Source: Streptomyces sp. NBRC 110611 (GTDB lineage: Bacteria; Actinomycetota; Actinomycetes; Streptomycetales; Streptomycetaceae). Taken from it: 48,662 bases of DNA. Positions 7,913 to 15,212 of this stretch are shown in pieces (the first letter of the stretch is position 1; every line of letters starts with the position of its first letter). A program made the position numbers and the translations under genes. The DNA lies in contig NZ_BBUY01000010.1 of the NCBI RefSeq assembly GCF_001590865.1, positions 12,359 through 61,020 on the forward strand. The letters are read 5' to 3'. The notes beneath the pieces were generated by a model. That model was not told the origin of the DNA and ran no database searches. It saw only the letters and a list, made by a program, of their open reading frames with translations.

Positions 7913-9088
7913 GTGACCGCTTCCCGACCCCGCCGCGTCGGCCTGTCCGCGCTGCGCCCCGCGAGCTTCGGCGCCGAGCCCACAGGGGAGCGGCTGGCCA
8001 GGATGCGAAGGTCGCCGCAGTTCGTGGATGGGCAGTTCCGCAATCCGGTGCCGACCCGGCAGCTGCTGCGCGGCTCCGCGCTGCCGATGGCCCGGACCCA
8101 GCTGAGCCGTGAGGGGCGGTTGCGCCGGGCGCCGGTCGGCCGGATTCCGGTGCACCGTCCGGCCGCGGAGGACTGGAGCCGGCGGCCCGCCTCCGGGCTG
8201 CGGCTCACCTGGATGGGCCATGCGAGCGTGCTGGCCGAGATCGACGGGCGGCGGGTGCTCTTCGACCCGGTCTGGGGCGAGCGCTGTTCGCCGTTCACCT
8301 GGGTCGGCCCCAGGAGAATGCACCCGGTGCCCGTCGGGCTGGACGAACTCGGCCCGGTCGACGCGGTGGTCATCTCGCACGACCACTACGACCATCTCGA
8401 CATGCCGACGGTCCAGGGCCTGATCCGCACCGGCGCGGCCTTCGTCGTCCCGCTCGGGATCGGCGCCGACCTGGAGTTCTGGGGCGTACCGGCGGAGCGG
8501 ATCACCGAACTGGACTGGCACGAGTCCACCCGGCTCGGCGGGCTGACCCTCACCGCCACCCCCGCGCAGCACTTCTGCGGCAGGGGCCTGCGCGGTCCGC
8601 AGCACACCCTGTGGGCCTCCTGGGTGGTCGCCGGACCCGACCACCGCGTCTACCACAGCGGGGACACCGGCTACTTCCCCGGATTCGCCGAGATCGGCGT
8701 GGCACACGGCCCGTTCGACGCGACGATGATCCAGATCGGTGCGTACTCGGACTTCTGGCCGGATGTGCATATGACCCCGGCGCAGGGGGTCCGGTCGCAC
8801 CTCGACCTTCAGCGGGGAGAGCCCGGCGGCGTGCTGCTGCCGATCCATTGGGGCACCTTCAACCTCGCCCCGCACCCGTGGGCCGAGCCCGCGGACTGGA
8901 CCGCGTCCGCTGCCCGGAAGGCCGGTGTGACCTCCGCCCACCCGCGGCCCGGTGAGCCTTTCGAGCCGGCCGATCCGCCGGCCGTCCATCCGTGGTGGCG
9001 GGAGATCGCGGTACCACCGGTCCAGGGCTGGCCGGCCTGGCAGGAGGCGCCGGTGCGGACGGAGCTGGATCTGGCCGCCGGGGCGTGA
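7913..9088 (+). CDS. Metallo-beta-lactamase-fold hydrolase (UlaG/NAPE-PLD-like)
   Basis: A 391-residue metal-dependent hydrolase. The zinc motif S-H-D-H-Y-D-H-L-D (HxHxDH) is intact, as are the upstream W-M-G-H-A-S-V-L with F-D-P-V-W, the later H-S-G-D-T-G-Y-F-P-G metal-ligand loop, and the C-terminal I-H-W-G-T-F. The extra approximately 100 residues before the core, with P-R-R and the R-x-P-V-G-R-I-P linker, match the NAPE-hydrolysing phospholipase-D-like branch, hinting at a phospholipid or phosphodiester substrate, but this is inference. GTG 7913 is chosen because GGAGGT at 7904-7909 precedes it; no signal peptide is present. Confidence 0.86.
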   Translation: MTASRPRRVGLSALRPASFGAEPTGERLARMRRSPQFVDGQFRNPVPTRQLLRGSALPMARTQLSREGRLRRAPVGRIPVHRPAAEDWSRRPASGLRLTWMGHASVLAEIDGRRVLFDPVWGERCSPFTWVGPRRMHPVPVGLDELGPVDAVVISHDHYDHLDMPTVQGLIRTGAAFVVPLGIGADLEFWGVPAERITELDWHESTRLGGLTLTATPAQHFCGRGLRGPQHTLWASWVVAGPDHRVYHSGDTGYFPGFAEIGVAHGPFDATMIQIGAYSDFWPDVHMTPAQGVRSHLDLQRGEPGGVLLPIHWGTFNLAPHPWAEPADWTASAARKAGVTSAHPRPGEPFEPADPPAVHPWWREIAVPPVQGWPAWQEAPVRTELDLAAGA

Positions 9089-9495
9089 CGGCGTGACGGG
9101 CGGGGCGTGCTTCCGGCATGCCCGGCGCGTGAGCGCCGGCGGACCGGTGCGGGACGGCTGAGGGGAATTCCGGGGCGCCTTGCGAGGGGCCGAAAGGGTG
9201 ACTGGCTGCCGTTACGCACGGTTGATAAGATGTGTACGAAGAGTAGTCGACTCCGGTGGCTGAGGGGCGCACTCGTGCGCGAGTGTCCTCTGTGAGCCGC
9301 CCGAAGGGCGTGGGGGAGGCGTCATACCACCTTCGGTGAACGGGAGTTCGTATTCCGTCGCACTGGTGTGCGCGCCGCGCACACGCAGGGAGGTGGCGAA
9401 GGGTAGCGAAACCTCGAAGTAGGTCCGAACCACACCCTCGCAACAACTAGCGTGCGTGCTCCGTGAACTGCCAACGGCCGATCCGGAGGGCGCCG
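9089..9495 (+). promoter_or_regulatory. Long leader/promoter region of the conservon
   Basis: 407 bases without a credible gene precede cvnA. TAAGAT at 9226-9231 is a reasonable -10 hexamer, though its -35 is weak; it would give a leader of about 260 bases. That leader carries a small hairpin at 9269-9286 (6-bp stem, TGCG loop) and the palindrome at 9366-9384. GGAGGG at 9485-9490 is the ribosome site for ATG 9496. Confidence 0.4.
9366..9384. repeat. Palindrome upstream of cvnA
   Basis: GTGTGCGCG and CGCGCACAC form a perfect 9-bp inverted repeat around one central base, 112 bases before cvnA. With almost no loop it suits a dimeric repressor site better than an RNA hairpin. Confidence 0.6.
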
Positions 9496-11514
9496 ATGCC
9501 GACCGCATTCCCCCAGGGGACCCAGACGTCCCAGGAGGCTCAAAGGTCCCCAGAGACACAGGGTTCCCCGGGAGCGGCGCCCGTATCCGCCCCCGTGGCC
9601 GCCCTTGTCCCCGCCCCGGTCCGACGACGGGAACGGGAGAGCGGACGGCACGGCCGGGCCGCCTTCCCCGAATCGGCCGCCGACTCGGCGATACGAGGCA
9701 GGCTGGTGCGGCTCACCGCGGTCCCGTGTCTGCTGACCGCGGTGGTCTGCACCGCCGTCGCCGCATTCGTCGTCCAGGCCGGCGGCGCCCGGATCACCGG
9801 CCGTGAATGGGCGGTGCTCTCCGGCGGTCTCGCCGTGGTCTGCGTCATCGTGCTCACCGCGAGCGCGGCCGCCAACGCCGAGGCCCGCGCCACGGTCGGC
9901 CGCTACGCCCGGCTGCGCCAGGTCTGCGCCCGCAGCCAGTCCGACCTGTACGACCTGGTCGACCGGGTGCGCCAGGGCGAGTGGCTCCAGCACCCCGACC
10001 CCGAGCCCGGCCCGGTGCCCACGGGCGACACCCTCGAACTGCTCGCCCACGAAGTCGCCGCGGCCGGACGGGCCGCCGAGTCCGCCGTCGCCGAAGCGGT
10101 CGCCCTCGCCCGCAGTGACGCCAGCGGGAACGAGCAGAAGGTCGAGGTGTTCGTGAACCTCGCCCGCCGGCTGCAGTCCCTGGTGCACCGCGAGATCGAA
10201 CTGCTCGACGAGATGGAGAACCAGGTGGAGGACCCGGACCTGCTCAAGGGTCTGTTCCACGTCGACCACCTGGCCACCCGCATCCGCCGGCACGCCGAGA
10301 ACCTGGCCGTCCTCGGCGGCGCGGTCTCGCGCCGGCAGTGGAGCCGCCCGGTCTCCATGACCGAAGTACTGCGCTCCTCCATCGCCGAGGTCGAGCAGTA
10401 CCCGCGGATCAAGCTGGTGCCCCCGATCGAGGGCACCCTGGGCGGGCACGCCGTCGCCGACGTCATCCACCTGCTCGCCGAACTCGTCGAGAACGCCACG
10501 ATCTACTCCGCCCCGCAGACCCCGGTCATGCTGCGCACCCAACTCGTCACCGCCGGCCTCGCCGTCGAGGTCGAGGACCGCGGCCTCGGCATGTCCACGG
10601 ACGAGCAGACCCGGATGAACGAGCTGCTGGCCGACCCGGAGCACATCGACGTCGCCGAGCTGCTGAGCGACGGCCGGATCGGACTCTTCGTGGTCTCCTC
10701 GCTCGCCCGCCGGCACGGCATCGTCGTCCGGCTGCAGAGCAATATCTACGGCGGGGTACAGGCCGTGCTGATCATCCCGAAGGCGCTGCTCGGCGCGGAG
10801 CCGGCCGACAGCGCGGCGGGCGGCGAGACGGACCGGGCGGACGCACCGCGCACCGGATTCCCGGACACCGCCCCGGCGCGCGAGCACGGAAGGTACGACC
10901 GCGGGTACGACGACGCCCAGGAACCCGACACGTCCCGCGCGGCCGACCGGGACACCGCCCACGACCACCACGGCCTCGGCGGCGCGTCCCTGACGACCGC
11001 GGCCATCCCCGCCCCCGGCCCGGCCCCCGACCGCACCCCGGGCAACGACGCCTCCCCCCGCCGCCGCACCCCCGATGCCCCCCGCACCGACGCGCACGCG
11101 AGTGCGCCACCCGCCTCCGACGACGGCACCACGGCCGGCCTCCACGCCGACCCCGGCCCGGTCCTCCTGCCGCCCGCGCCGCCCTCCTCCGTGGACAACG
11201 GCGCCCGCCCGCGGCTGCCCAGGCGCCGCAAGCAGACCCACCTCGCCCCCGAGCTGCGCGGCGACCCGATCCTGCCGTCCGCCGAGCGCCGCACGGGTCC
11301 CGAACCCGAGCACGACCCTGGCCTGATGGCCGCCTTCCGGCGCGGCTTCAGCCTCGCCGACGACACCTACGCCGGACGGACCGACGACACCGGCACCCTC
11401 CCGGCCCAGGGCGGCGGCGACCGCCGCCCGGCCGGTGACGACCTGTCATACGACCGTGACCACGACGCCCCGATGGCCCGCCCCCGAGGAGACGACCGCA
11501 ATCATGGTGAGTGA
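9496..11514 (+). CDS. cvnA: Conservon CvnA: membrane sensor-kinase-like ATPase
   Basis: A 672-residue protein, the sensor component of a Streptomyces conservon, which is thought to act as a membrane complex with CvnB-D resembling eukaryotic G-protein receptors. Two membrane segments lie at residues about 65-90 and 105-130, with a very short outside loop. A helical dimerisation region follows (around H-x-D-H-L-A-T-R-I-R-R-H), then a GHKL ATPase domain with N box E-L-V-E-N-A-T-I-Y-S and G box E-D-R-G-L-G-M. From about residue 435 on, the chain is a long disordered Pro/Asp/Arg-rich tail. ATG 9496 is preceded five bases away by GGAGGG. It overlaps cvnB by 11 bases. Confidence 0.92.
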   Translation: MPTAFPQGTQTSQEAQRSPETQGSPGAAPVSAPVAALVPAPVRRRERESGRHGRAAFPESAADSAIRGRLVRLTAVPCLLTAVVCTAVAAFVVQAGGARITGREWAVLSGGLAVVCVIVLTASAAANAEARATVGRYARLRQVCARSQSDLYDLVDRVRQGEWLQHPDPEPGPVPTGDTLELLAHEVAAAGRAAESAVAEAVALARSDASGNEQKVEVFVNLARRLQSLVHREIELLDEMENQVEDPDLLKGLFHVDHLATRIRRHAENLAVLGGAVSRRQWSRPVSMTEVLRSSIAEVEQYPRIKLVPPIEGTLGGHAVADVIHLLAELVENATIYSAPQTPVMLRTQLVTAGLAVEVEDRGLGMSTDEQTRMNELLADPEHIDVAELLSDGRIGLFVVSSLARRHGIVVRLQSNIYGGVQAVLIIPKALLGAEPADSAAGGETDRADAPRTGFPDTAPAREHGRYDRGYDDAQEPDTSRAADRDTAHDHHGLGGASLTTAAIPAPGPAPDRTPGNDASPRRRTPDAPRTDAHASAPPASDDGTTAGLHADPGPVLLPPAPPSSVDNGARPRLPRRRKQTHLAPELRGDPILPSAERRTGPEPEHDPGLMAAFRRGFSLADDTYAGRTDDTGTLPAQGGGDRRPAGDDLSYDRDHDAPMARPRGDDRNHGE

Positions 11515-11953
11515 TGTGCGCGCGCAGGCACACCCGCAGCTGCAGAGCAGTCAGCACACCGACCTGTCCTGGCTGCTGACCGGACTCGTCCAGCGTGTCC
11601 CGCACGCCCGCAGCGCGCTGCTGCTGTCCTCGGACGGCCTGGTCAAGGCCGCCCACGGCTTCGACCCGGACAGCGCCGACCACATGGCCGCCCTGTCCTC
11701 CGGTCTCTACTCCCTCGCCCGCAGCGCCGGAGTGCGCTTCGGCGAGGGTGCCGACGTCCTCCAGGTCGTCGTCGAGCTGGAGTCCACCTTCCTGTTCGTC
11801 TCCGCCGCCGGATCCGGCGCCTGCCTGGCTGTGCTCGCCGGGCGCGAGGCCGATGTCGCCGTGCTGGGCTACGAGATGTCCATGCTGGTCAAGAGCGTCC
11901 GGCCGTACCTCTCCACGCCCGCGCGCCAGCAGGCGTCCGCGGGCGGGCGTTGA
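11504..11953 (+). CDS. cvnB: Conservon CvnB: roadblock/LC7-domain protein
   Basis: A 149-residue protein made of one roadblock/LC7 domain, related to MglB-type GTPase-activating partners of small GTPases. The L-S-W-L-L-T-G-L-V-Q-R-V-P start, the central S-A-L-L-L-S-S-D-G-L and the final L-G-Y-E-M-S-M-L-V-K-S-V-R helix are the family hallmarks. It likely acts on CvnD in the cytoplasm. ATG 11504 overlaps the end of cvnA; GAGGAG lies about a dozen bases upstream, slightly far, so translational coupling is probably important. cvnC begins two bases after its stop. Confidence 0.93.
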   Translation: MVSDVRAQAHPQLQSSQHTDLSWLLTGLVQRVPHARSALLLSSDGLVKAAHGFDPDSADHMAALSSGLYSLARSAGVRFGEGADVLQVVVELESTFLFVSAAGSGACLAVLAGREADVAVLGYEMSMLVKSVRPYLSTPARQQASAGGR

Positions 11954-11955
11954 CC

Positions 11956-12357
11956 ATGACCGTGCGCCGCGGACGGCGGCGGGGTGGTGGTGAGCCGTGG
12001 TACGACGACGAGGCGGGCCGGCTGGTCCGCCCCTACACCGTCAGCAACGGCCGGACCCGTCCGACGGCGCACTTCGACCTGCTGACCATGGTGATGGCCA
12101 CCGGCCGACGCCCCGCCGCCTGCCAGGGACCCGACTACGCCCAGGTGCTCGGGCTGTGCCGCGGGCCGGTCTCGGTCGCCGAGATCGCCGCCCACATACG
12201 CCTGCCCGCCGTGGTCACGAAGGTGCTCCTCGCCGACCTCGTCGACTGCGGGGCGCTCACCGCGCGGGCCCCCGAGGCCGTTCCGGCTGGGCCCGCGTCC
12301 CGTACCGACCGAGCCCTGCTGGAGGCGGTGCTGAATGGACTTCGCAAGCGACTGTGA
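11956..12357 (+). CDS. cvnC: Conservon CvnC: DUF742 protein
   Basis: A 133-residue DUF742 protein, the third conservon component. W-Y-D-D-E-A-G-R-L-V-R-P-Y-T-V-S-N-G-R-T opens the domain, which then shows a winged-helix-like L-P-A-V-V-T-K-V-L-L-A-D-L stretch. Its biochemical role is unsettled; in other conservons it associates with CvnA. The ATG at 11956 is used; a TTG at 11950, overlapping the cvnB stop, is an alternative. Its 3' end overlaps cvnD by 23 bases. Confidence 0.92.
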   Translation: MTVRRGRRRGGGEPWYDDEAGRLVRPYTVSNGRTRPTAHFDLLTMVMATGRRPAACQGPDYAQVLGLCRGPVSVAEIAAHIRLPAVVTKVLLADLVDCGALTARAPEAVPAGPASRTDRALLEAVLNGLRKRL

Positions 12358-12952
12358 CCCCCGGCAGGGGGACTCCTCGACCGACCTCTTCCCGACCGCG
12401 CTGAAGATCCTCGTGGCGGGCGGATTCGGGGTCGGCAAGACGACCTTCGTCGGGGCGGTGAGCGAGATCGAACCGCTCAGCACGGAAGAGCTGCTGACCC
12501 AGATCAGCGTCGGCACCGACGACCTGGCGGGCGTCGAGGACAAGGACACCACGACCGTCGCCATGGACTTCGGCCGGATCACGCTCAGCCCCGCCCATAT
12601 CCTCTATCTCTTCGGGACGCCGGGGCAGCATCGCTTCTGGTTCATGTGGGACGAGCTGTCCAACGGCGCGCTCGGCGCGGTGATCCTCGCCGACACCCGG
12701 CGGCTGGACCAGTGTTTCGCCGCGGTGGACTTCTTCGAGCGGCGCGGTATCCAGTTCATCGTCGCGGTCAACGAGTTCGACGGCTCCTACCACTACGAAC
12801 CGGACGAGGTCCGCTCCGCCATGGACCTCTCGCCGGCCACGCCCGTCGTGCTCTGCGACGCCCGCCAGTGCAGCTCGGCCACTCAAGTCCTGGTGTCGCT
12901 CGTCCAGCACCTGCTCACCCCCGCCCTCGCCACGACCCCGGAGCTGCCATGA
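12335..12952 (+). CDS. cvnD: Conservon CvnD: small Ras-like GTPase
   Basis: A 205-residue cytoplasmic GTPase of the MglA/Arf-like group. The P loop G-G-F-G-V-G-K-T-T is at residues 29-37, the switch-II region appears as L-F-G-T-P-G-Q-H-R-F (a G-T-P-G-Q form instead of D-x-x-G-Q) and G4 as V-N-E-F-D rather than N-K-x-D, both known variations in this prokaryotic family. It is expected to cycle under control of CvnB. The ATG is inside the cvnC end, and its stop overlaps the GAF gene start (ATGA), so all five genes form one translationally coupled operon. Confidence 0.93.
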   Translation: MDFASDCDPRQGDSSTDLFPTALKILVAGGFGVGKTTFVGAVSEIEPLSTEELLTQISVGTDDLAGVEDKDTTTVAMDFGRITLSPAHILYLFGTPGQHRFWFMWDELSNGALGAVILADTRRLDQCFAAVDFFERRGIQFIVAVNEFDGSYHYEPDEVRSAMDLSPATPVVLCDARQCSSATQVLVSLVQHLLTPALATTPELP

Positions 12953-13554
12953 ACTACCCCGTCTCCCGCGTCCCGAACGTCCCCTACGACCCCACCCGCC
13001 ATCTGCTGCTCACCCCGCAGGACGACGAGGCCCCGGCGCGGGTGGCCCGGCTGCGGGCCCTGGGCATCGGTGACTCCCCGCTGCCCGCCTTCGACGAGTT
13101 CGCCCGCAAGCTGGCCCGGACCACCGAGGCGCCGTACGCGATGGTCAACTTCATCGACGAACACCGGCAGTACTTCGCCGGGCTCTACACACCGGGCCAG
13201 AACCAGGCCGTCGAGCTGGGACCGGCGCCCGCCAGCGCCCGGCCCGGCCGGGTGATGGCCCGCGACCACGGCTACTGCCCGCATGTCATCGTCCGCCGCA
13301 AGGCGCTGGTCCTGGAGGACGTCTGCGACTATCCGCGGTTCGCCGGCAACCCCGTCGTGGACGAGATCGGTATCCGCTCCTACCTCGGCGCGCCGCTGAT
13401 CGACCGCACGGGCATGGCGCTGGGCACCGTGTGTGTCGTGGACCTCGAACCACGGCCCTGGGGGCGGAAGGGGCTGGAGACCATCAAGTCGCTGGCCGCC
13501 GAACTCGTCGAGCAGATCCATCGCATGGAGGACCAGCAGCGCGACTCGTCCTGA
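12949..13554 (+). CDS. GAF-domain protein, fifth gene of the conservon operon
   Basis: A 201-residue protein with one GAF domain over residues about 45-195 (A-M-V-N-F-I-D-E-H-R-Q-Y-F and the later R-S-Y-L-G-A-P-L-I-D, L-G-T-V-C-V-V-D). It also holds D-H-G-Y-C-P-H-V, a region with Cys and His typical of small-molecule- or redox-sensing GAF proteins next to conservons. It starts in a 4-base overlap with cvnD, so it probably senses a ligand for, or is an output of, the conservon; this is inferred from position. Several conservons carry P450 genes in this place; none is here. Confidence 0.85.
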   Translation: MNYPVSRVPNVPYDPTRHLLLTPQDDEAPARVARLRALGIGDSPLPAFDEFARKLARTTEAPYAMVNFIDEHRQYFAGLYTPGQNQAVELGPAPASARPGRVMARDHGYCPHVIVRRKALVLEDVCDYPRFAGNPVVDEIGIRSYLGAPLIDRTGMALGTVCVVDLEPRPWGRKGLETIKSLAAELVEQIHRMEDQQRDSS

Positions 13555-13612
13555 CCGGCCGGGCCGGCCCCGGGTGGAGCCGGCCCCGGGCCACGGCCCC
13601 GCCGGTACGACG

Positions 13613-13636
13613 CGGGCCCGGGTCACCCCGGGCCCG
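13613..13636. terminator. Bidirectional terminator between conservon and acyl-CoA dehydrogenase
   Basis: Perfect 10-bp GC stem (13613-13622 with 13627-13636) and a TCAC loop, placed four bases from the stop of the opposing dehydrogenase gene and 58 bases past the GAF gene. Confidence 0.75.
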
Positions 13637-13640
13637 TCGC

Positions 13641-14993
13641 TCACTTCAGGCGGGTGAACCAGGAGCGCTGGCGGGGCGGCGCGGTGCGCTGGCCCGGAAC
13701 CGTCGCCCGGCCGTTCTCCTCCCGACCCTCCGGAATCTCCGGACCCTCCCGACCCTCCGGGCTCTCCGGGCTCTCCGGAACCTCCGGGCTCTCCGGCCAT
13801 TCCGACGGATCCAGCCGCAGCTGCTCGGCGAACCGGCCGGACCAGTCGCCCTTCCCCTGCCCCAGGGCCACTTCGCCCAGGCGCAGCAGCTGGACGTCCG
13901 AGGTTCCGGCCGGTGCGAAGATGTGGTGCGCGTCCCGGAGGAAGCGCTCGACCGGTCTGTCGGTGAACAGCCCGCACGCGGCGTGGATGTCCATCGCGTC
14001 ACGCGCCGACTCCAGCGCCGACTCCACGTTCACCAGCTTGGCGTTCATCAGCTCCGCATCGCAGGGCAGCCCCTGGTCCAGCAAGTGCGCCGCATGGTAG
14101 GCGGACAGCCGGGCGAGCATCAGCCGCGACTGGATGCGGCCCAGTTTGAGCTTGATGTTGCCGAGGTCGGCCAGTGGCCTGTCATAGCGCTGCCGCTCGG
14201 CGCAGAACCGTGTCGTCTCGTCCAGCACCGCCTGATGGATGCCCAGCGACACGGCGGCCAGATTCGGCCGTCCGTACAGCACGCTGGAGGAGTACGCGAC
14301 GGACAGCCCGTCGCCCTCCCGGCCCAGCAGGTTCGCCGCCGGGACCCGGCAGTCGTCGAAGATGAGCTCGCCGAAGCTGAAGCCGTGGAGCCCCATCGCC
14401 GGCTGCTGCGGACCGACCCGGAGGCCGGGCGTGCCGGACTCCACGAGGAACGCGGACAGCCCGTGGGAGCCCTCGCCGGTGCGGACGATCACACCGTGCA
14501 GATCCCCGACATGGCTGTTGCCGACGTAGATCTTGCGGCCGTTGAGGAGGTAGTGGTCGCCCTCCCGGACCGCGGTGGCGGCCATGCCCAGCACATGGCC
14601 GCCGGAGCCCGGTTCGGTGACCGCGATGGTCGGCAGGCAGTCGCCGGAGGCGATCGCCGGCAGCCAGGCCTTCTTCTGCTCCTCGTCGCCGAAGTGGACG
14701 ATCTTCGCGACGCCCAGCTGGGACGCCTGCACCATGGCGCCCATGGCGCCGGAGACCCGCGAGAGCTCCTCGATGACGAGGGTCTTGGCGAGATGCCCGG
14801 CGCCCATCCCGCCGTACGCCCGGTGGATCGTCGCGCCGATCCACCCCTGGCGGGCGATCCGGCGGGAAAGGTCATGGCAGACGGTACGGCTCGCCTCCAT
14901 CTCCGCGATCCGGGGACGGACCTCCCTTTCGGCGAAGTCCCGCACCCGCGATCGGAGTGCTTCATGCCGCTGGTCGGTGAAATAGCGATACAA
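13641..14993 (-). CDS. Acyl-CoA dehydrogenase family flavoenzyme with repetitive tail
   Basis: A 450-residue FAD enzyme of the acyl-CoA dehydrogenase fold, oxidising an acyl thioester alpha-beta bond or a related substrate. Visible are the N-terminal helical part, the FAD-contacting I-A-V-T-E-P-G-S-G-G segment, N-G-R-K-I-Y-V-G-N, and the C-terminal helical domain with R-x-x-Y-D-R-P-L-A. TTG at 14993 is chosen because GGAGGAGGG lies just upstream and the next residues start the fold. The core ends near residue 390; after it comes an unusual P-E-S-P-E-type repeat. It stands alone, so beta-oxidation versus biosynthetic carrier-bound substrates cannot be separated. Confidence 0.85.
   Translation of the reverse strand: MYRYFTDQRHEALRSRVRDFAEREVRPRIAEMEASRTVCHDLSRRIARQGWIGATIHRAYGGMGAGHLAKTLVIEELSRVSGAMGAMVQASQLGVAKIVHFGDEEQKKAWLPAIASGDCLPTIAVTEPGSGGHVLGMAATAVREGDHYLLNGRKIYVGNSHVGDLHGVIVRTGEGSHGLSAFLVESGTPGLRVGPQQPAMGLHGFSFGELIFDDCRVPAANLLGREGDGLSVAYSSSVLYGRPNLAAVSLGIHQAVLDETTRFCAERQRYDRPLADLGNIKLKLGRIQSRLMLARLSAYHAAHLLDQGLPCDAELMNAKLVNVESALESARDAMDIHAACGLFTDRPVERFLRDAHHIFAPAGTSDVQLLRLGEVALGQGKGDWSGRFAEQLRLDPSEWPESPEVPESPESPEGREGPEIPEGREENGRATVPGQRTAPPRQRSWFTRLK
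13720..13798. repeat. Nonamer-type tandem repeat inside the dehydrogenase gene
   Basis: About eight degenerate 9-10-base units of CTCCGGGCT type encode a Pro-Glu-Ser repeat at the C-terminus of the acyl-CoA dehydrogenase. Confidence 0.7.
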
Positions 14994-15212
14994 GACGAGC
15001 CCTCCTCCGCGATCTTCTCCGCGCTGGTCGCACCCCGCCCGGGACGGCACTGGCGGTGCCGTCGGCGGCGGCCGTATCCGAACGTGATCTGTCGCTTACC
15101 GCGTGCAATACCCGTTGGCATACCTACTGCGGGACGCGCGAAACATCAACTGGGCGATCCATGCGAAGGGTTGAGGTGCGCAGCGGCGCCGCACCACCCT
15201 GTGGGAGCAGGG

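Noticed and set aside
9322..11313. Long minus-strand open frame opposite cvnA
   Set aside because: Antisense shadow with low-complexity Gly/Val/Arg product; cvnA is certain by family and operon context.
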